64,000 nt of DNA, taken from Escarpia spicata. Taxonomy: Eukaryota > Annelida > Polychaeta > Sabellida > Siboglinidae. The notes beneath the pieces were generated by a model, which searched no databases, had not been told where the DNA came from, and worked only from the letters and a program-made list of their open reading frames with translations. Position 1 is the first letter of the stretch. Every line of letters starts with the position of its first letter. The position numbers and the translations under genes are program-made. The stretch is from NCBI GenBank assembly GCA_963995525.1, contig OZ023214.1, positions 34,574,625-34,638,624 on the forward strand. Reading direction: 5' to 3'. Below, one piece after another: positions 50,781 to 60,890 of this stretch.

Positions 50781-51007
50781 TTAGTATACTGAGTAACATA
50801 ACTACCGACTGTCAAAGAAGCTATTCTCAACAATCAACAACTTAAGATGTGTAGCGAGTGTATTTCTTAGAAGCTGCAAACCCGGTAAACAACCTCATCT
50901 GAATTAACACAAAGAATCATGTTCAACTATTGCGCTGGAATGCGAATTTCGATGACTAATTGTATTTAACCAATACACAATAAAGTTTAGCTTCATCTAT
51001 TATAAAA
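50781..51007. other. Gene 4 intron
   Basis: Matches about 31601-31822 of copy A. No features. Confidence 0.5.
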
Positions 51008-51728
51008 TGCGCGTGCTGATGAGAAATAGTGTAATTGTGTGGCTGTATGGTTGCCGAAATAGTGTGGTTGCTAGTTGCATGTTTGTAGATCTTATCGCTT
51101 GCGATGAGGCAATAATATGAGAAGGGCCTTTACTATCAATTATTATGTTCATTTTGTGTTCCATATAATTATAAAATACAGTTTGTGTTTCCTGGAGTCA
51201 GTGTGGTGTACAGGATAAGGGACTTGACTGTTTGACACCTGGAATTTAATTCAAATTCCACAAGAGTACAATATTTTTTATAATCTACCTTCTATTTACT
51301 GGGCAGGTTTTATAAAGGTTTGTTAATTTACTAACTTAATTATGTTTACGAGTAATTATGGAACTTTTGCACATCAATTCATATAATTATAATGTATTAA
51401 TTGAGTGAAAACAAGAATGAAAATGTCACGTTTTAACTGTTTATTTTGACAAATAACTTGAACATACACACTCCTCGGTGCCTCGTTTATTATATTAATA
51501 TGAACATATTCAAAACAATTGCACACACTGCGAAGGGTTTCAAGTAAATAATCCAGTTATTATTACATTAACAATATACTACCACTGCGTGTTGGCTTTT
51601 ATGATTATAATTGGGTGTAAATTAGGCTTAATCAGGCAACAAAATGGGAACAATCTCCCTAAAAACGCACCCCCAAAACGACCTCGTTATATGCCTGCAT
51701 GGGACGCTAGTCTGCTGTTTGTATATAA
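51008..51728. other. Copy-B-specific block with tRNA-like piece
   Basis: Not in copy A, where TATAAAATG and AGATGAAAGACTATAAG are adjacent. At 51200-51265, GTGTGGTGTACAGGATAAGG and AATTCAAATTCC look like weak pol III A and B boxes, so a decayed SINE is possible. No protein motif. Confidence 0.4.
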
Positions 51729-51804
51729 GATGAAAGACTATAAGACGAAACCACATGGTCCACCAATCTCACACTCACTTAATTGTTCTTCCAGTTAGAA
51801 ATGT

Positions 51805-52405
51805 AACCTGACTGTTCCGAGATATCACCTTGAACATTATGGCCGTCGATCCTTCTCGGTGGCTGGCCCGATCCTGTGGAATGCCCTGCCTCATGCAGTC
51901 AGGCATGCAAACTGCGTTGCAACTTTCAAATCACTCTTACAGACATGCTTATTTCGACAGGCCTTTAAAGAACTTTGCAGTCCGCAACAGTGACATTTGT
52001 GCGATGTTGACATTCGGTTATATACTTAGGTTGCAGTTATTTATTTATTTTTTATATATATTTTTTTATTAGCATATTATATGTATTTATTTTAGTTTAT
52101 TTAAGCACATTATTTATTTTAGGTATTTAACGGATAATTCATTTAACTTATGTATAATATATACATTTGTAAATATAAATATATATGTATTTTTATTCAG
52201 GTTTATCTAACTGACATTTTATGTAATTTTTATATGCTGCTTTTAAATAATTTTCTTTTACCTTTCTATTTAATATTTCTATTTAATATGTGTTAGGTCA
52301 TTTAATATATTTTTATTTATACTCTATGATTGTCAGCGCCTTTGAACATATTTGTTATCCGGACACACGGCGCTCTATAAATGGTTTATAATAAATAATA
52401 AATAA
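51805..52405 (+). mobile_element. L2-like LINE 3' end (copy B)
   Basis: Starts at TGTTCCGAGATATCACC and reads through the RT end (GRRSFSVASPILWNALPHAV-type text over two frames, HANCVATFKSLLQTCLFRQ-like) to TTATCCGGACACACGGCGCT and an (AATAAATAATAAA) tail. Less deleted than its copy A counterpart. Confidence 0.75.
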
Positions 52406-52550
52406 AAATTGTGCATGTGAACATGTGGGGCCCTCTGCATTGTGAAAAATATAACCCCACATGAACTGTTGGCGCCCCCTGGAGTCTGAATTGGTAAAAT
52501 GTGAACCCCCCGATTGTGAAAAGCTGGCTACAGGCCTGAGATATATTATA
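52406..52550. repeat. C-rich interspersed repeat R3 (copy B)
   Basis: Same as 32340-32490, with a C run of only 6. Confidence 0.6.
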
Positions 52551-52743
52551 AGGAATCACACAAAATGTAATGCATATCCGCATATTGCATGACGTGCTGC
52601 AACCGTACAATAATATGGAATCTAGCTTTTGCGTTAACTTTTAACTCAGAATTTGATTACCCTAAAATTGTACCCCAAAAGCAACCCTCTTTATATTGGA
52701 GGGTTCAACACCAATTTATTCTAGCAATTGTTCTTTGTTGTAG

Positions 52744-53058
52744 ATTCTATACGTTCCGCTGATCCTGGCATCCGGAGGCAAGCCGAAATACAGCTTACAA
52801 AACAGGACGCTGTGTAGGGCGTATTGCGTGAAGATGTATTTCGAATGCTATGAAAAAAACAACTGCGGCCAACCGGACATGAAATATCGTATTGACATTT
52901 GCGACGCGGAGTACAACAAATGTTACCCGGAGTGCCTGGATGAACTCTATGTGCTAGATTTATACCCAAGCCCGGATAACATGTCCGCGAAGAATAGAGC
53001 CATATTTTTTAAACTTAAAAAAGAATTGGGCGTAATCATACCGGGTGACAGCGTGTAA
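52744..53058 (+). CDS. Cysteine-rich secreted protein gene 4, exon 2
   Basis: Follows the intact acceptor TTCTTTGTTGTAG (ends 52743) and encodes ILYVPLILASGGKPKYSLQN onward: 104 codons plus stop, giving 109 residues with exon 1. Seven cysteines are spaced C-x3-C-x6-C-x5-C-x11-C-x6-C-x3-C. An NRT sequon comes just before the first, and the conserved CLDELYVLDLYPSPDNMS tail is followed by a lysine-rich helix and a GDSV end. AATAAA is at 53129. Unlike gene 3 it has no defect, so it is the functional member of the duplicated pair. Probably secreted; function unknown. Confidence 0.9.
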   Translation: MLYVPLILASGGKPKYSLQNRTLCRAYCVKMYFECYEKNNCGQPDMKYRIDICDAEYNKCYPECLDELYVLDLYPSPDNMSAKNRAIFFKLKKELGVIIPGDSV

Positions 53059-54339
53059 ACACCTTGTTTGGTATATTAAACCGACCTTGTCTGTTCCTCA
53101 ACATTTCATGTAATGTTCTTAATGCTATAATAAATTTGTTGAATGTTCGCTGTCCGCCACACAGCGTTTAGTTGATCATGAGATTTAATCATGCGACCAA
53201 AATTGTTGAATTCCACAAAAACACTGAATCAACGCGGGTCAGCGGAATTGCCCCAGGGGGGGCAGACAACCCGGTCTCCCGTATATTACAATAGTATGTC
53301 ACACTGGACAATTCGTAATATCAGGGTGACAAACAACCATTGATCGGAAGAGAGCAAGAAATATGCTATATAGTAGGTGCATGCTACTGATAAAAAAAGA
53401 GATACATATAATTTGAATAAACATAGGACGACAGATTTCCCAATTGCATTTTCGCCACTTCAGCAATTAGTATAGCGTTCCAAACTATTTCAGACTTATA
53501 TTTCGTTACTGCTTGAAATATGCCAAGATAGGAGCCTCAGTAACAAATGTTGGAAGACTGCTTGTTATATAGAAATGTGAGGATCTTCTTTCTTTGGATT
53601 TTGCAAATGACTGCAAACAACAACATAAACTAAATCAACGTGTTTAATACAAAAATGACCACTGACAACCATATATAGAACACACATCGAGATATCAGGA
53701 ATTGAAAAGGTGATAGCATCGAAGATGACCACCAAAGGTTTAAATGCTAGTATCTATCTGAATGGTCCAGAATTCAGTATAATTATAACTTAACAAATAG
53801 CATATATTTCGTATGTTTCGTTTCGCACTTTGAATAGCATTCCACTGAATCTATAACAAAGTAATAGGTATATATGTAACATGAATACAACTAAGAAATG
53901 TGTACCTTCTACAAATCAAGGGCAGCAAGTGGATTTACATTCGTTCCCATGAATATTTAGTTTCTAATTTCGGCAATTACGAAATTGCGTACTGCAGATA
54001 ATAATGTTAACGTAACTGAAAGTACCCAAAATAACATGGAAAGTACCCAAAATAACATGGCCATTTGGAAAGTCAGAGGTCAATGGTCTACGAAAGCGAA
54101 TGAGTATAGAAAGAGGTGAGTGGTCCTCAGTGCCTGGGAGGAGACTGAAGCCCAGCAGACACATCACGAGGCGACTTGGTTTTAGTGTCTTAGACCCGTC
54201 TGCGACGATTTGTCGTGACGTGTATGCCCCCTTGCGACGCGACGCTTGTCTTGAGGGCTGTCTTTATCTAGACTTTATCGCGTCGTCGAGTATTAAACAT
54301 GTTTGATATTAAAGACAAATCGTCGGTGATGGAGTAGGT
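53059..54339. other. 3' flank of gene 4 and duplicated DNA
   Basis: 3' UTR with AATAAA at 53129-53134, then DNA matching 33202-34459. A 19-bp phrase, GAAAGTACCCAAAATAACA, is tandemly doubled near 54017-54058. Confidence 0.5.
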
Positions 54340-55136
54340 GTTAAAGTAGAAACTATGTGTAGTATTGAAGCAGGTGTCAAAATAAATACAATAGCTACAA
54401 AAGCACTTTGGACTAGTGACCAACAAACACACCCAGATTACAATGAGTCCCTAAACAATAAACACGACAAAGATAATGGAGAACATGTGACAGTCAGAAG
54501 TACTCACCTGAACCCAACAGTAGGCCACACATTGTTAATACCAGCCACAATTTATGGGAAGAATACGGTCATGGTAGTATACACTGCCGCCCATAATATA
54601 GACGGCATCACTGTTCATGCCCTGATGAAAAAGGGGCCAACAGTGTAGTACAATATAAGTCGAATTCATGTAGCGCAAAGCACTGTAATTCTGCCAAAAC
54701 ATAGAGGTAATGTGATGGTAGAGTGCACTAAACCTTCTTGCAATGCCCACGTTATTTCACCGAAGATGATGGACGAGTCAATAATCCCAACTTTGTATAA
54801 TTAATGGGGGAATTGGACCCGTTATTGTGGAGATTATAAACGATTCCAATAAACCAGTCACATTGCAGAAAGGGAAAATATTAGTTCAGGCAGTGGAAAT
54901 GGATACCATATTAGATACTAGATCAGAACCCTGTCGAGAAAGCGTTCAGGTCAGTCGCACTGAAACGATGGGGAATACTAGTGGTGATAGTGGGCCTTCG
55001 TGGGAAGAGGTCAACTGGATTAATGAAACACCACCGCCTATACCAGTACCCCTTACTCCAGATGATAGCTTAGACGAGACACAAGTCTCCACTATTCTTA
55101 CGGAGATGGAATCACAAATACCGCCACACTTGGAGG
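54340..55136 (+). mobile_element. Gypsy-type protease-RT linker (copy B), broken
   Basis: Same region as 34460-35280. A stop at 54646-54648 (lysine AAG in copy A, TAG here) and a frameshift near 54790 break the frame. The rest (MEIINDSNKPVTLQKGKILV onward) is open up to the LINE insertion at 55137. Confidence 0.7.
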
Positions 55137-55137
55137 G

Positions 55138-55449
55138 AACAACTGCGATAGTACAGAAGTATAGACAGTTAGTGAGGAAGCTAAAGAAGACGAGAGTCGA
55201 ACAGGTTATTTTGTCAGGAATTTTGCCAGTAATGGGAGGAAGGGGGGCAACGTATAGAAACTGCAAGAGGATGGCGATCAATGCACTAGCTGAGTAGATG
55301 TGTGAAGAAGAGGGGGTGGGATTCACAGATTTATGGGGATACTTTGTTGGGAGGGAAGATATGTACATGAGAGATGGCCTCCATCTTAGTGGAAAGGGGG
55401 CAGCAGTTTTCTCAGAGAATCTGCTGCAATCTGTTGACAGTGGGACAGG
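55138..55449 (+). pseudogene. End of CR1-like ORF1 (esterase-type domain)
   Basis: Reads KYRQLVRKLKKTRVEQVILS, GILPVMGGRGATYRN, a TAG stop at 55295-55297, then FTDLWGYFVGREDMYMRDGL and HLSGKGAAVFSENLL. The DGLHLS block is the last conserved motif (catalytic Asp/His) of the SGNH-hydrolase-like esterase domain known from ORF1 of CR1 elements. The N-terminal part with the catalytic serine is missing by 5' truncation. Confidence 0.65.
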
Positions 55450-58347
55450 TTGCATCTATTTAAACTAGATTCGCAGGGGGGACTCACAGAAAAGCCTGAA
55501 AATGGAGGCATAGATAAAGACAGCACAAATAAATCAACAAATAACAGTCTGGAAAACTCTTCTGAAGCTGGATATAAATGTGTTTGTTTAAATGCAAGGA
55601 GTATAGTAAACAAAAGAAATGAACTAAACATTATGGTAGAAGATATTGACCCTCATATAATAGGTATAACCGAATCCTGGACCACCACCGATATATCAGA
55701 TGCTGAATTGGGACTGACAGGATATGTAATGTTTAGAAAAGATAGAATAGGAAGAAAGGGAGGTGGAGTTATTTTATATATTAAAGAATCTATTCAGGCT
55801 TATGAAATAAAATTAGAAAGAGAAGCAGATTGCGAAGAAGCTGTTTGGTGTAACATAGTTACAGGAAACTCAACGTTGACGGTTGGGTTGGTTTATCGAA
55901 GTCCAAACATAAGCATAGAAGAGAATGAAAAAATACAAAACGCTATAAGGGAAGTAAGCAAACGGGACTGTATTATTATGGGGGATTTTAACCATGGGCA
56001 TATACAATGGAAATCTCTACAGAGTATGGGGAGAGAGGACCACAAGTTTTTAGTTTTAGTTCAAGATACATTCCTTTCTCAACATGTGCTAGAACCAACC
56101 AGGGGTGAGAATGTGTTAGACATAGTTTTGTCCTCACAGAATGAATTAGTTGACAATGTCAAGATATGTGAGCCACTGGGGAGTAGCGATCACAACCAGA
56201 TACATTTTACCATCAAAGTAAAATCAGAAAGGAATAGCAAAAAGCAGTATAGGAGAAATTTCCACAAAGGAAGGTATAAGGACATGAGGAAATATTTAGC
56301 AAAGATAGACTGGAATAAGACACTGAAAAATAAGACGGCAACAGAATGCTGGAATATATTAAAGAGTGAAATTAAGTGCATAATCAATAAATTTGTACCC
56401 TTCAAAAAACAAGGAAAACGGTCCAAAAAGAAACACTTATCGAAAGAAGCCATTAGAAAAATTAAGTATAAACAAATGATGTGGAAGTCATATAGATGTA
56501 CTGGAAATGATGAAGACTACAACAATTATAAAGAAGCACTTAACCAAGCTACAGCTGAAATTAGAAATTCAAAGAGAAGCTATGAACAACAATTAGCTAG
56601 TAATATAAAACATGACAGCAAGAGTTTTTATGCGTATGTTCGAAGCAAACAGAAAGTTCAAGATAAGGTCGGTCCTCTAGAAGATAGTGCTGGAAATATG
56701 ATATCAGAGGGATTCATAATGGCAGAAGACCTGAATGAGTACTTTAGTTCAGTGTTTACCAGGGAAGATATTAGTTCACTGCCAATACCAAAGGCTAAGT
56801 TCAAGGGGGCAGATTCAGACTATTTAGGACAATTAATTGTAACCCCGGAAATGGTAGCTAAGAAAATAAGGGCTATGAAGGAAAATAAATCACCTGGAGT
56901 GGATGGTATTCCACCCAAACTACTATTGGAAATTGTAGAACAAATTAGCATACCACTTGCAACAGTTTTCAACTTGTCATTAGAAGAGGGAGTGGTTCCT
57001 TTAGAATGGAAAGAAGCAAACATTATACCGTTATTCAAAAAAGGTTCGAGAAACAAGTCAGAGAACTATAGACCAGTGAGTTTAACATCAGTGATTTGTA
57101 AATTATTAGAAAGACTAATTAAAGATCACATGGTGGATTTTCTTGCTAAACAAAACTTGATAAACCCATCTCAACATGGTTTTTTTAAAGCGAGGTCATG
57201 CTTAACAAATATGTTATGTTTTTTGGAAGACATCACTAAGTGGGTAGATGAGGGAACACCAGTAGATATCGTCTACTTAGATTTTCAAAAAGCTTTTGAC
57301 AAAGTACCACATCAAAGATTACTGCTTAAACTAAAGGCCCATGGCATAGGAAATGGTATAATAAACTGGATAGAACAATGGCTGATTGACAGAAGACAAC
57401 GTGTAGTAGTTGATGGGGAGGCTTCAAACTGGAAATCGGTATTGAGTGGGGTACCACAGGGATCAGTATTAGGTCCTATATTATTCTTAATATACATCAA
57501 CGATTTGGATGATGAAATAACAAGCAAGGTGTTGAAATTTGCGGATGATACAAAAGTGTTTAGAAGGATTAAAAGTGATGGAGATAGACAGCATTTACAA
57601 GATGATCTTGACAGGTTGATGAAATGGTCTGAAAAATGGCAAATGATGTTCAATTTTGGGAAATGTAAATGCCTCCACATAGGACATGGGAACGAAGAGG
57701 TAGAATATACAATGGGGGGTACTGTACTAAGTACTACTGTAAAAGAAAAGGACTTAGGGTTAACCGTTAGTGCTGATATGAAGATTTCAGAGCAGTGCGG
57801 AATTGCAGCTTCAAAGGGAAATCAAATCCTTGGATTAATTAGGCGAAACATAACGTATAAGGAAAAAGAGCTAATAATACCGCTGTACAAAACAATAGTT
57901 AGGCCTCATTTAGAATATTGTATTCAAGCGTGGAGGCCATATCGCAGGAAGGACATAGATATGCTAGAAAGAGTGCAGAGGAGAGCAACTAAAATGATAC
58001 AAAATCTGAGGGATCTTAGTTATGAAATACGCCTAAAAAAATGCGGTTTAACAACACTAGAGACCAGGAGATTGAGAGGAGATCAGATAGAAGTGTTTAA
58101 AATATTGAAGGGTTATGAAAATATTGATAGAAATATGTTTTTCTCAGTTAAGAAAGATAGAAGGACTAGAGGACATGATCTTGCATTAGCGAAGGAGCAG
58201 AGTAGATTGGATATAAGAAAGTTTTCATTTTCACAAAGAACTGTAAATGAATGGAACAGATTACCTGCTGATTGTGTGGGTGCTAGTAGCGTGAATATGT
58301 TTAAAAATAAAATCGACACATACCTCAGACGGGCGGGATACACATAG
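55450..58347 (+). CDS. CR1-like LINE ORF2: endonuclease and reverse transcriptase, 965 aa
   Basis: This is an unbroken frame with a complete set of motifs. The APE-type endonuclease spans residues about 42-255: CLNAR near 46-50, TESW at 74-77, VYRSP at 148-152, MGDFNH at 177-182 and GSSDHN at 244-249, carrying the expected Asn, Glu, Asp and His residues. A basic linker follows. The reverse transcriptase spans about 480-740: YRPVSLTS at 540-547, DFQKAFD at 611-617 with two aspartates, GVPQGSVLGP at 667-676 and FADD at 697-700. The C-terminal region has the usual HLEYCIQAWRPY and LERVQRRATKM blocks. The protein would nick target DNA and copy its RNA there. The true start may lie elsewhere; the first ATG was used. 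Length fits CR1-like ORF2. It could be a recently active family, but this copy is 5' truncated. Confidence 0.93.
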   Translation: MHLFKLDSQGGLTEKPENGGIDKDSTNKSTNNSLENSSEAGYKCVCLNARSIVNKRNELNIMVEDIDPHIIGITESWTTTDISDAELGLTGYVMFRKDRIGRKGGGVILYIKESIQAYEIKLEREADCEEAVWCNIVTGNSTLTVGLVYRSPNISIEENEKIQNAIREVSKRDCIIMGDFNHGHIQWKSLQSMGREDHKFLVLVQDTFLSQHVLEPTRGENVLDIVLSSQNELVDNVKICEPLGSSDHNQIHFTIKVKSERNSKKQYRRNFHKGRYKDMRKYLAKIDWNKTLKNKTATECWNILKSEIKCIINKFVPFKKQGKRSKKKHLSKEAIRKIKYKQMMWKSYRCTGNDEDYNNYKEALNQATAEIRNSKRSYEQQLASNIKHDSKSFYAYVRSKQKVQDKVGPLEDSAGNMISEGFIMAEDLNEYFSSVFTREDISSLPIPKAKFKGADSDYLGQLIVTPEMVAKKIRAMKENKSPGVDGIPPKLLLEIVEQISIPLATVFNLSLEEGVVPLEWKEANIIPLFKKGSRNKSENYRPVSLTSVICKLLERLIKDHMVDFLAKQNLINPSQHGFFKARSCLTNMLCFLEDITKWVDEGTPVDIVYLDFQKAFDKVPHQRLLLKLKAHGIGNGIINWIEQWLIDRRQRVVVDGEASNWKSVLSGVPQGSVLGPILFLIYINDLDDEITSKVLKFADDTKVFRRIKSDGDRQHLQDDLDRLMKWSEKWQMMFNFGKCKCLHIGHGNEEVEYTMGGTVLSTTVKEKDLGLTVSADMKISEQCGIAASKGNQILGLIRRNITYKEKELIIPLYKTIVRPHLEYCIQAWRPYRRKDIDMLERVQRRATKMIQNLRDLSYEIRLKKCGLTTLETRRLRGDQIEVFKILKGYENIDRNMFFSVKKDRRTRGHDLALAKEQSRLDIRKFSFSQRTVNEWNRLPADCVGASSVNMFKNKIDTYLRRAGYT

Positions 58348-58443
58348 ATAAAAAGGTCGGACTCTCGAAAAGCCAAGGGCTTCCTTGTCCACCTGCTACC
58401 TAGAGTTAATTCTCTGGGTGGCAATCTTGTTAAATCTTGTTAA

Positions 58444-58967
58444 ACTTAGAGGATATGTTTACCAAAGCAAAGAAGAATATTTCTATTAGGGAACAAGTCG
58501 CATTGGGGCTATCACTAGCCCAATGTGGTAGCGTTTTTTCAAAGAACAGTAACGATTTAGGTGACCTATTGTATATCCGTAACTCTGGGACAATCTTTGG
58601 GCAAAGTAAGAAATTACTCCCAATATGGAAGGGGCCATTTGTAATTACGAAAGTAATGTCGTGTTTCTTATACCGTATTACGGGCCGTAAGCGGGAATAC
58701 GTGAAGCACCATGGTAAGCTTCGGATATGCGAGGACCGAGATATCAGCCTATGGATAGGACGGAAACGACAGGCAATCCTCAATTTGGGTGGGCCTCCCA
58801 CAGAGGTCACGACCATTGACGATTCGCTACACGGGGTTGAGTCATTGTTCAACGCTGACCAACCACTAACCAGGCGAGATGTGGAAATGAGCACCACACA
58901 ATGGGAAATCCCGCGAACTACTCGCATGGGTCGACCCATCAATCGGCCCTGTAGGTATGACGACTAA
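58444..58967 (+). mobile_element. Gypsy linker fused in frame to integrase tail (copy B)
   Basis: The frame (open from 58437) starts LEDMFTKAKKNISIREQVAL, continues VFSKNSNDLGDLLYIRNSG, then KLLPIWKGPFVITKV and REYVKHHGKLRICEDRD. The lead-in to RT is joined directly to the integrase GPY/F-type tail with no frame change. In copy A the same join is followed by one extra base. It ends with RPINRPCRYDD and a stop. Confidence 0.8.
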
Positions 58968-58984
58968 CCGTAATTACAACGAGT

Positions 58985-60430
58985 ATGTTACAGATGGAGC
59001 CAACAGCCCTGTCAGTCTCCATTCGGACTGCCGCACTGGGCGACCTCCACCACCTAGTCAACGCGGCACAAGGCACCTTATTGCCGTATGTGACACTGGG
59101 TGGCGTGTCATTAGACGCCATTGTCCACACACGTCCGCCCCCCACATACGCCCAAGTAGTGAAGATGCCAATTCGAATGCAGAATACCAGCACGACCATC
59201 CCCACCACGTTATCCCTATACACGGAGATACCAGCGAATAGCAATATCCATGCACTACCCCTCACAAGAACCCCACGCTTGGGGGGAATCCCCACTACCA
59301 CGACATCCCTATACACAGGGACACCACTCAAGCACACCATCGTCATCCGACTGAGTCCACCCAACCACCCAGTGGCGCTCCTCAATTGGGACAGCATGGG
59401 AAGGATGTTGGCGGAGATGCCACCCCACAAGCAGGACACTTTCAGGGAATGGCTAGTCCCGTCTGCCCCACTCCATCAGATTCACACTGTATCGGAGTCA
59501 GCCATGGACGCCCACTGTCACCAACAATTACTACAGGCCAGGAAGATGAGCGCGGGCAAATACCAGGCGACAGGGCCCCGGGAGAGAACTGCTATACCAT
59601 TTGATTTAATCACCGAACCTGTCTCAGCGTGGGAAACGGCTTTCTCCCTCTGGCGAGGTGATAGTACGGCCAGCCTCACCGCAATGGTGGATAACCGCGT
59701 CTTTCCAGACGACTGGCTACGACCGGTCATAAAGGGAGTCACCGTCAGTCATCAGACGGTGGTTATAAAAAAAACACTTACGGTGACTGGCAAAGTCGCT
59801 TGATAATGATTCATGTGTCAAGATCTGCAGTCGCAACTGCGCTGCGATAAGCGAATGTGGCCTCGATTACACGAAGCCACTACATTAATTTTCCAGCCAA
59901 CTGTTCGAAAAAGCATATTGCCTTGGCTAAGGAGTTGGAGAAGCCGCTGGTTCTCCAGTTGCGTGGGAACACACGCGATCCTTTCCCGAGCATCATGTGT
60001 GAAGCACGGGCGGTACTGTAAAAGCACACACATCAACGCCAACTGATACATGTGCACTGCTTCACCGGTAGTCTGGCAGACTACAGACAGTGGGAACGGC
60101 AGTTTACGAACAGTGTTTTCGGAATCACCAACAAGTCGGTGTCCGCGCCAGGATTTGGGGAACTGGCACGACAGATCGACCTATACCGGTTGGTGCTGGA
60201 ACAGATGCCCCCTGTTGTCACCACGGGGTCACAACCACGGACACCCGTATGAGCTGGTGTATCAGTACATTGAAGCACTGCGCAACCTACCAAGCTGGGT
60301 AGTGCTTCGAATAGCCACCCTCAACGCGCAGGCGTCTTACAAGGTATAGAAGCATATATCACGGCAGCCGGGCACCAGTCCTCTTATGCTGTCGATAGAA
60401 CCCTACACTTGCCCACCACATTATTATGTT
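58985..60430 (+). pseudogene. TatD-family nuclease-like ORF in LTR element (copy B)
   Basis: A 272-codon frame (58985-59803) opens with MLQMEPTALSVSIRTAALGD and carries a low-complexity Thr/Pro region, WDSMGRMLAEMPPHKQDTF, and MDAHCHQQLL at about 59503 (HxH). It then breaks. Other frames continue the TatD motifs: AISECGLDY at 59844-59870, LAKELEK-like text near 59924-59942, HCFTGSLADYRQW at 60055-60093, and LYRLVLE near 60181-60200 where the ETDAP motif is damaged by a missing base. ALRNLPSWVVLRIATLNAQA follows near 60275-60335. Compared with copy A it keeps HCFTG but lacks the zinc-finger part. Dead in this copy. Confidence 0.7.
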
Positions 60431-60658
60431 ATAAGGAGTTTCGGTTTTTGAATGTTTATTATACTAACCCTGTTTACAACAATCACTGGCAATATGTTCA
60501 TAACACGGTGTTTATTATTTAACGATTACCAAATTCACTTGGTTGATTAAATTGATTAGGTTTGTTAGATTGACTATTTTGTGAATTATTACTTACATGA
60601 TTATATTAAGTTTAACATGGAATTCAAGTTGGATATATGGTTGGCGATCAAACGTCGT
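60431..60658 (+). other. Spacer before LTR (copy B)
   Basis: Same AT-rich spacer as 37761-37981. Confidence 0.6.
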
Positions 60659-60890
60659 AAGGAGGGAGGAATGTGGTAGTCACAAGATGGCAGCACTGCT
60701 CATCACCACCCACCCACTACCCAATGCACACACCACTGCACACCAATACGCCTGCCCTGTATATAAACCCCAACCGCCCCATACCACTCCGATCCACCCG
60801 AGCAATACATCCGAAATCCGATGCACTGGCTCAGGATCAACGACGGCCACATATAGAAACGCAGCTACTGACCGTAAAGAGCGATCCATG
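60659..60890 (+). mobile_element. Polypurine tract and truncated LTR (copy B)
   Basis: AAGGAGGGAGGAA (60659-60671), then TGTGGTAGTCAC. TATA box TATATAAA at 60760-60767. The LTR stops at GTAAAGAGCGATCC and is joined directly to the RTE-like endonuclease at ATGCGGCACTCGCACAAGT (60888 on), a deletion relative to copy A. Confidence 0.55.

Larger units (their letters stand above)
55137..58443 (+). mobile_element. CR1-like LINE, 5' truncated, intact ORF2
   Basis: Inserted into the Gypsy fragment: ACTTGGAGG (55128-55136) before and ACTTAGAGG (58444-58452) after form a 9-bp target duplication with one mismatch, and copy A has a single uninterrupted ACTTAGAGG at 35265. The 3' end has a 7-bp stem-loop (58399-58405 with 58412-58418) and two AATCTTGTTA units instead of poly(A), as in CR1/L2-like elements. 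It carries the end of ORF1 and a full ORF2. Confidence 0.9.
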
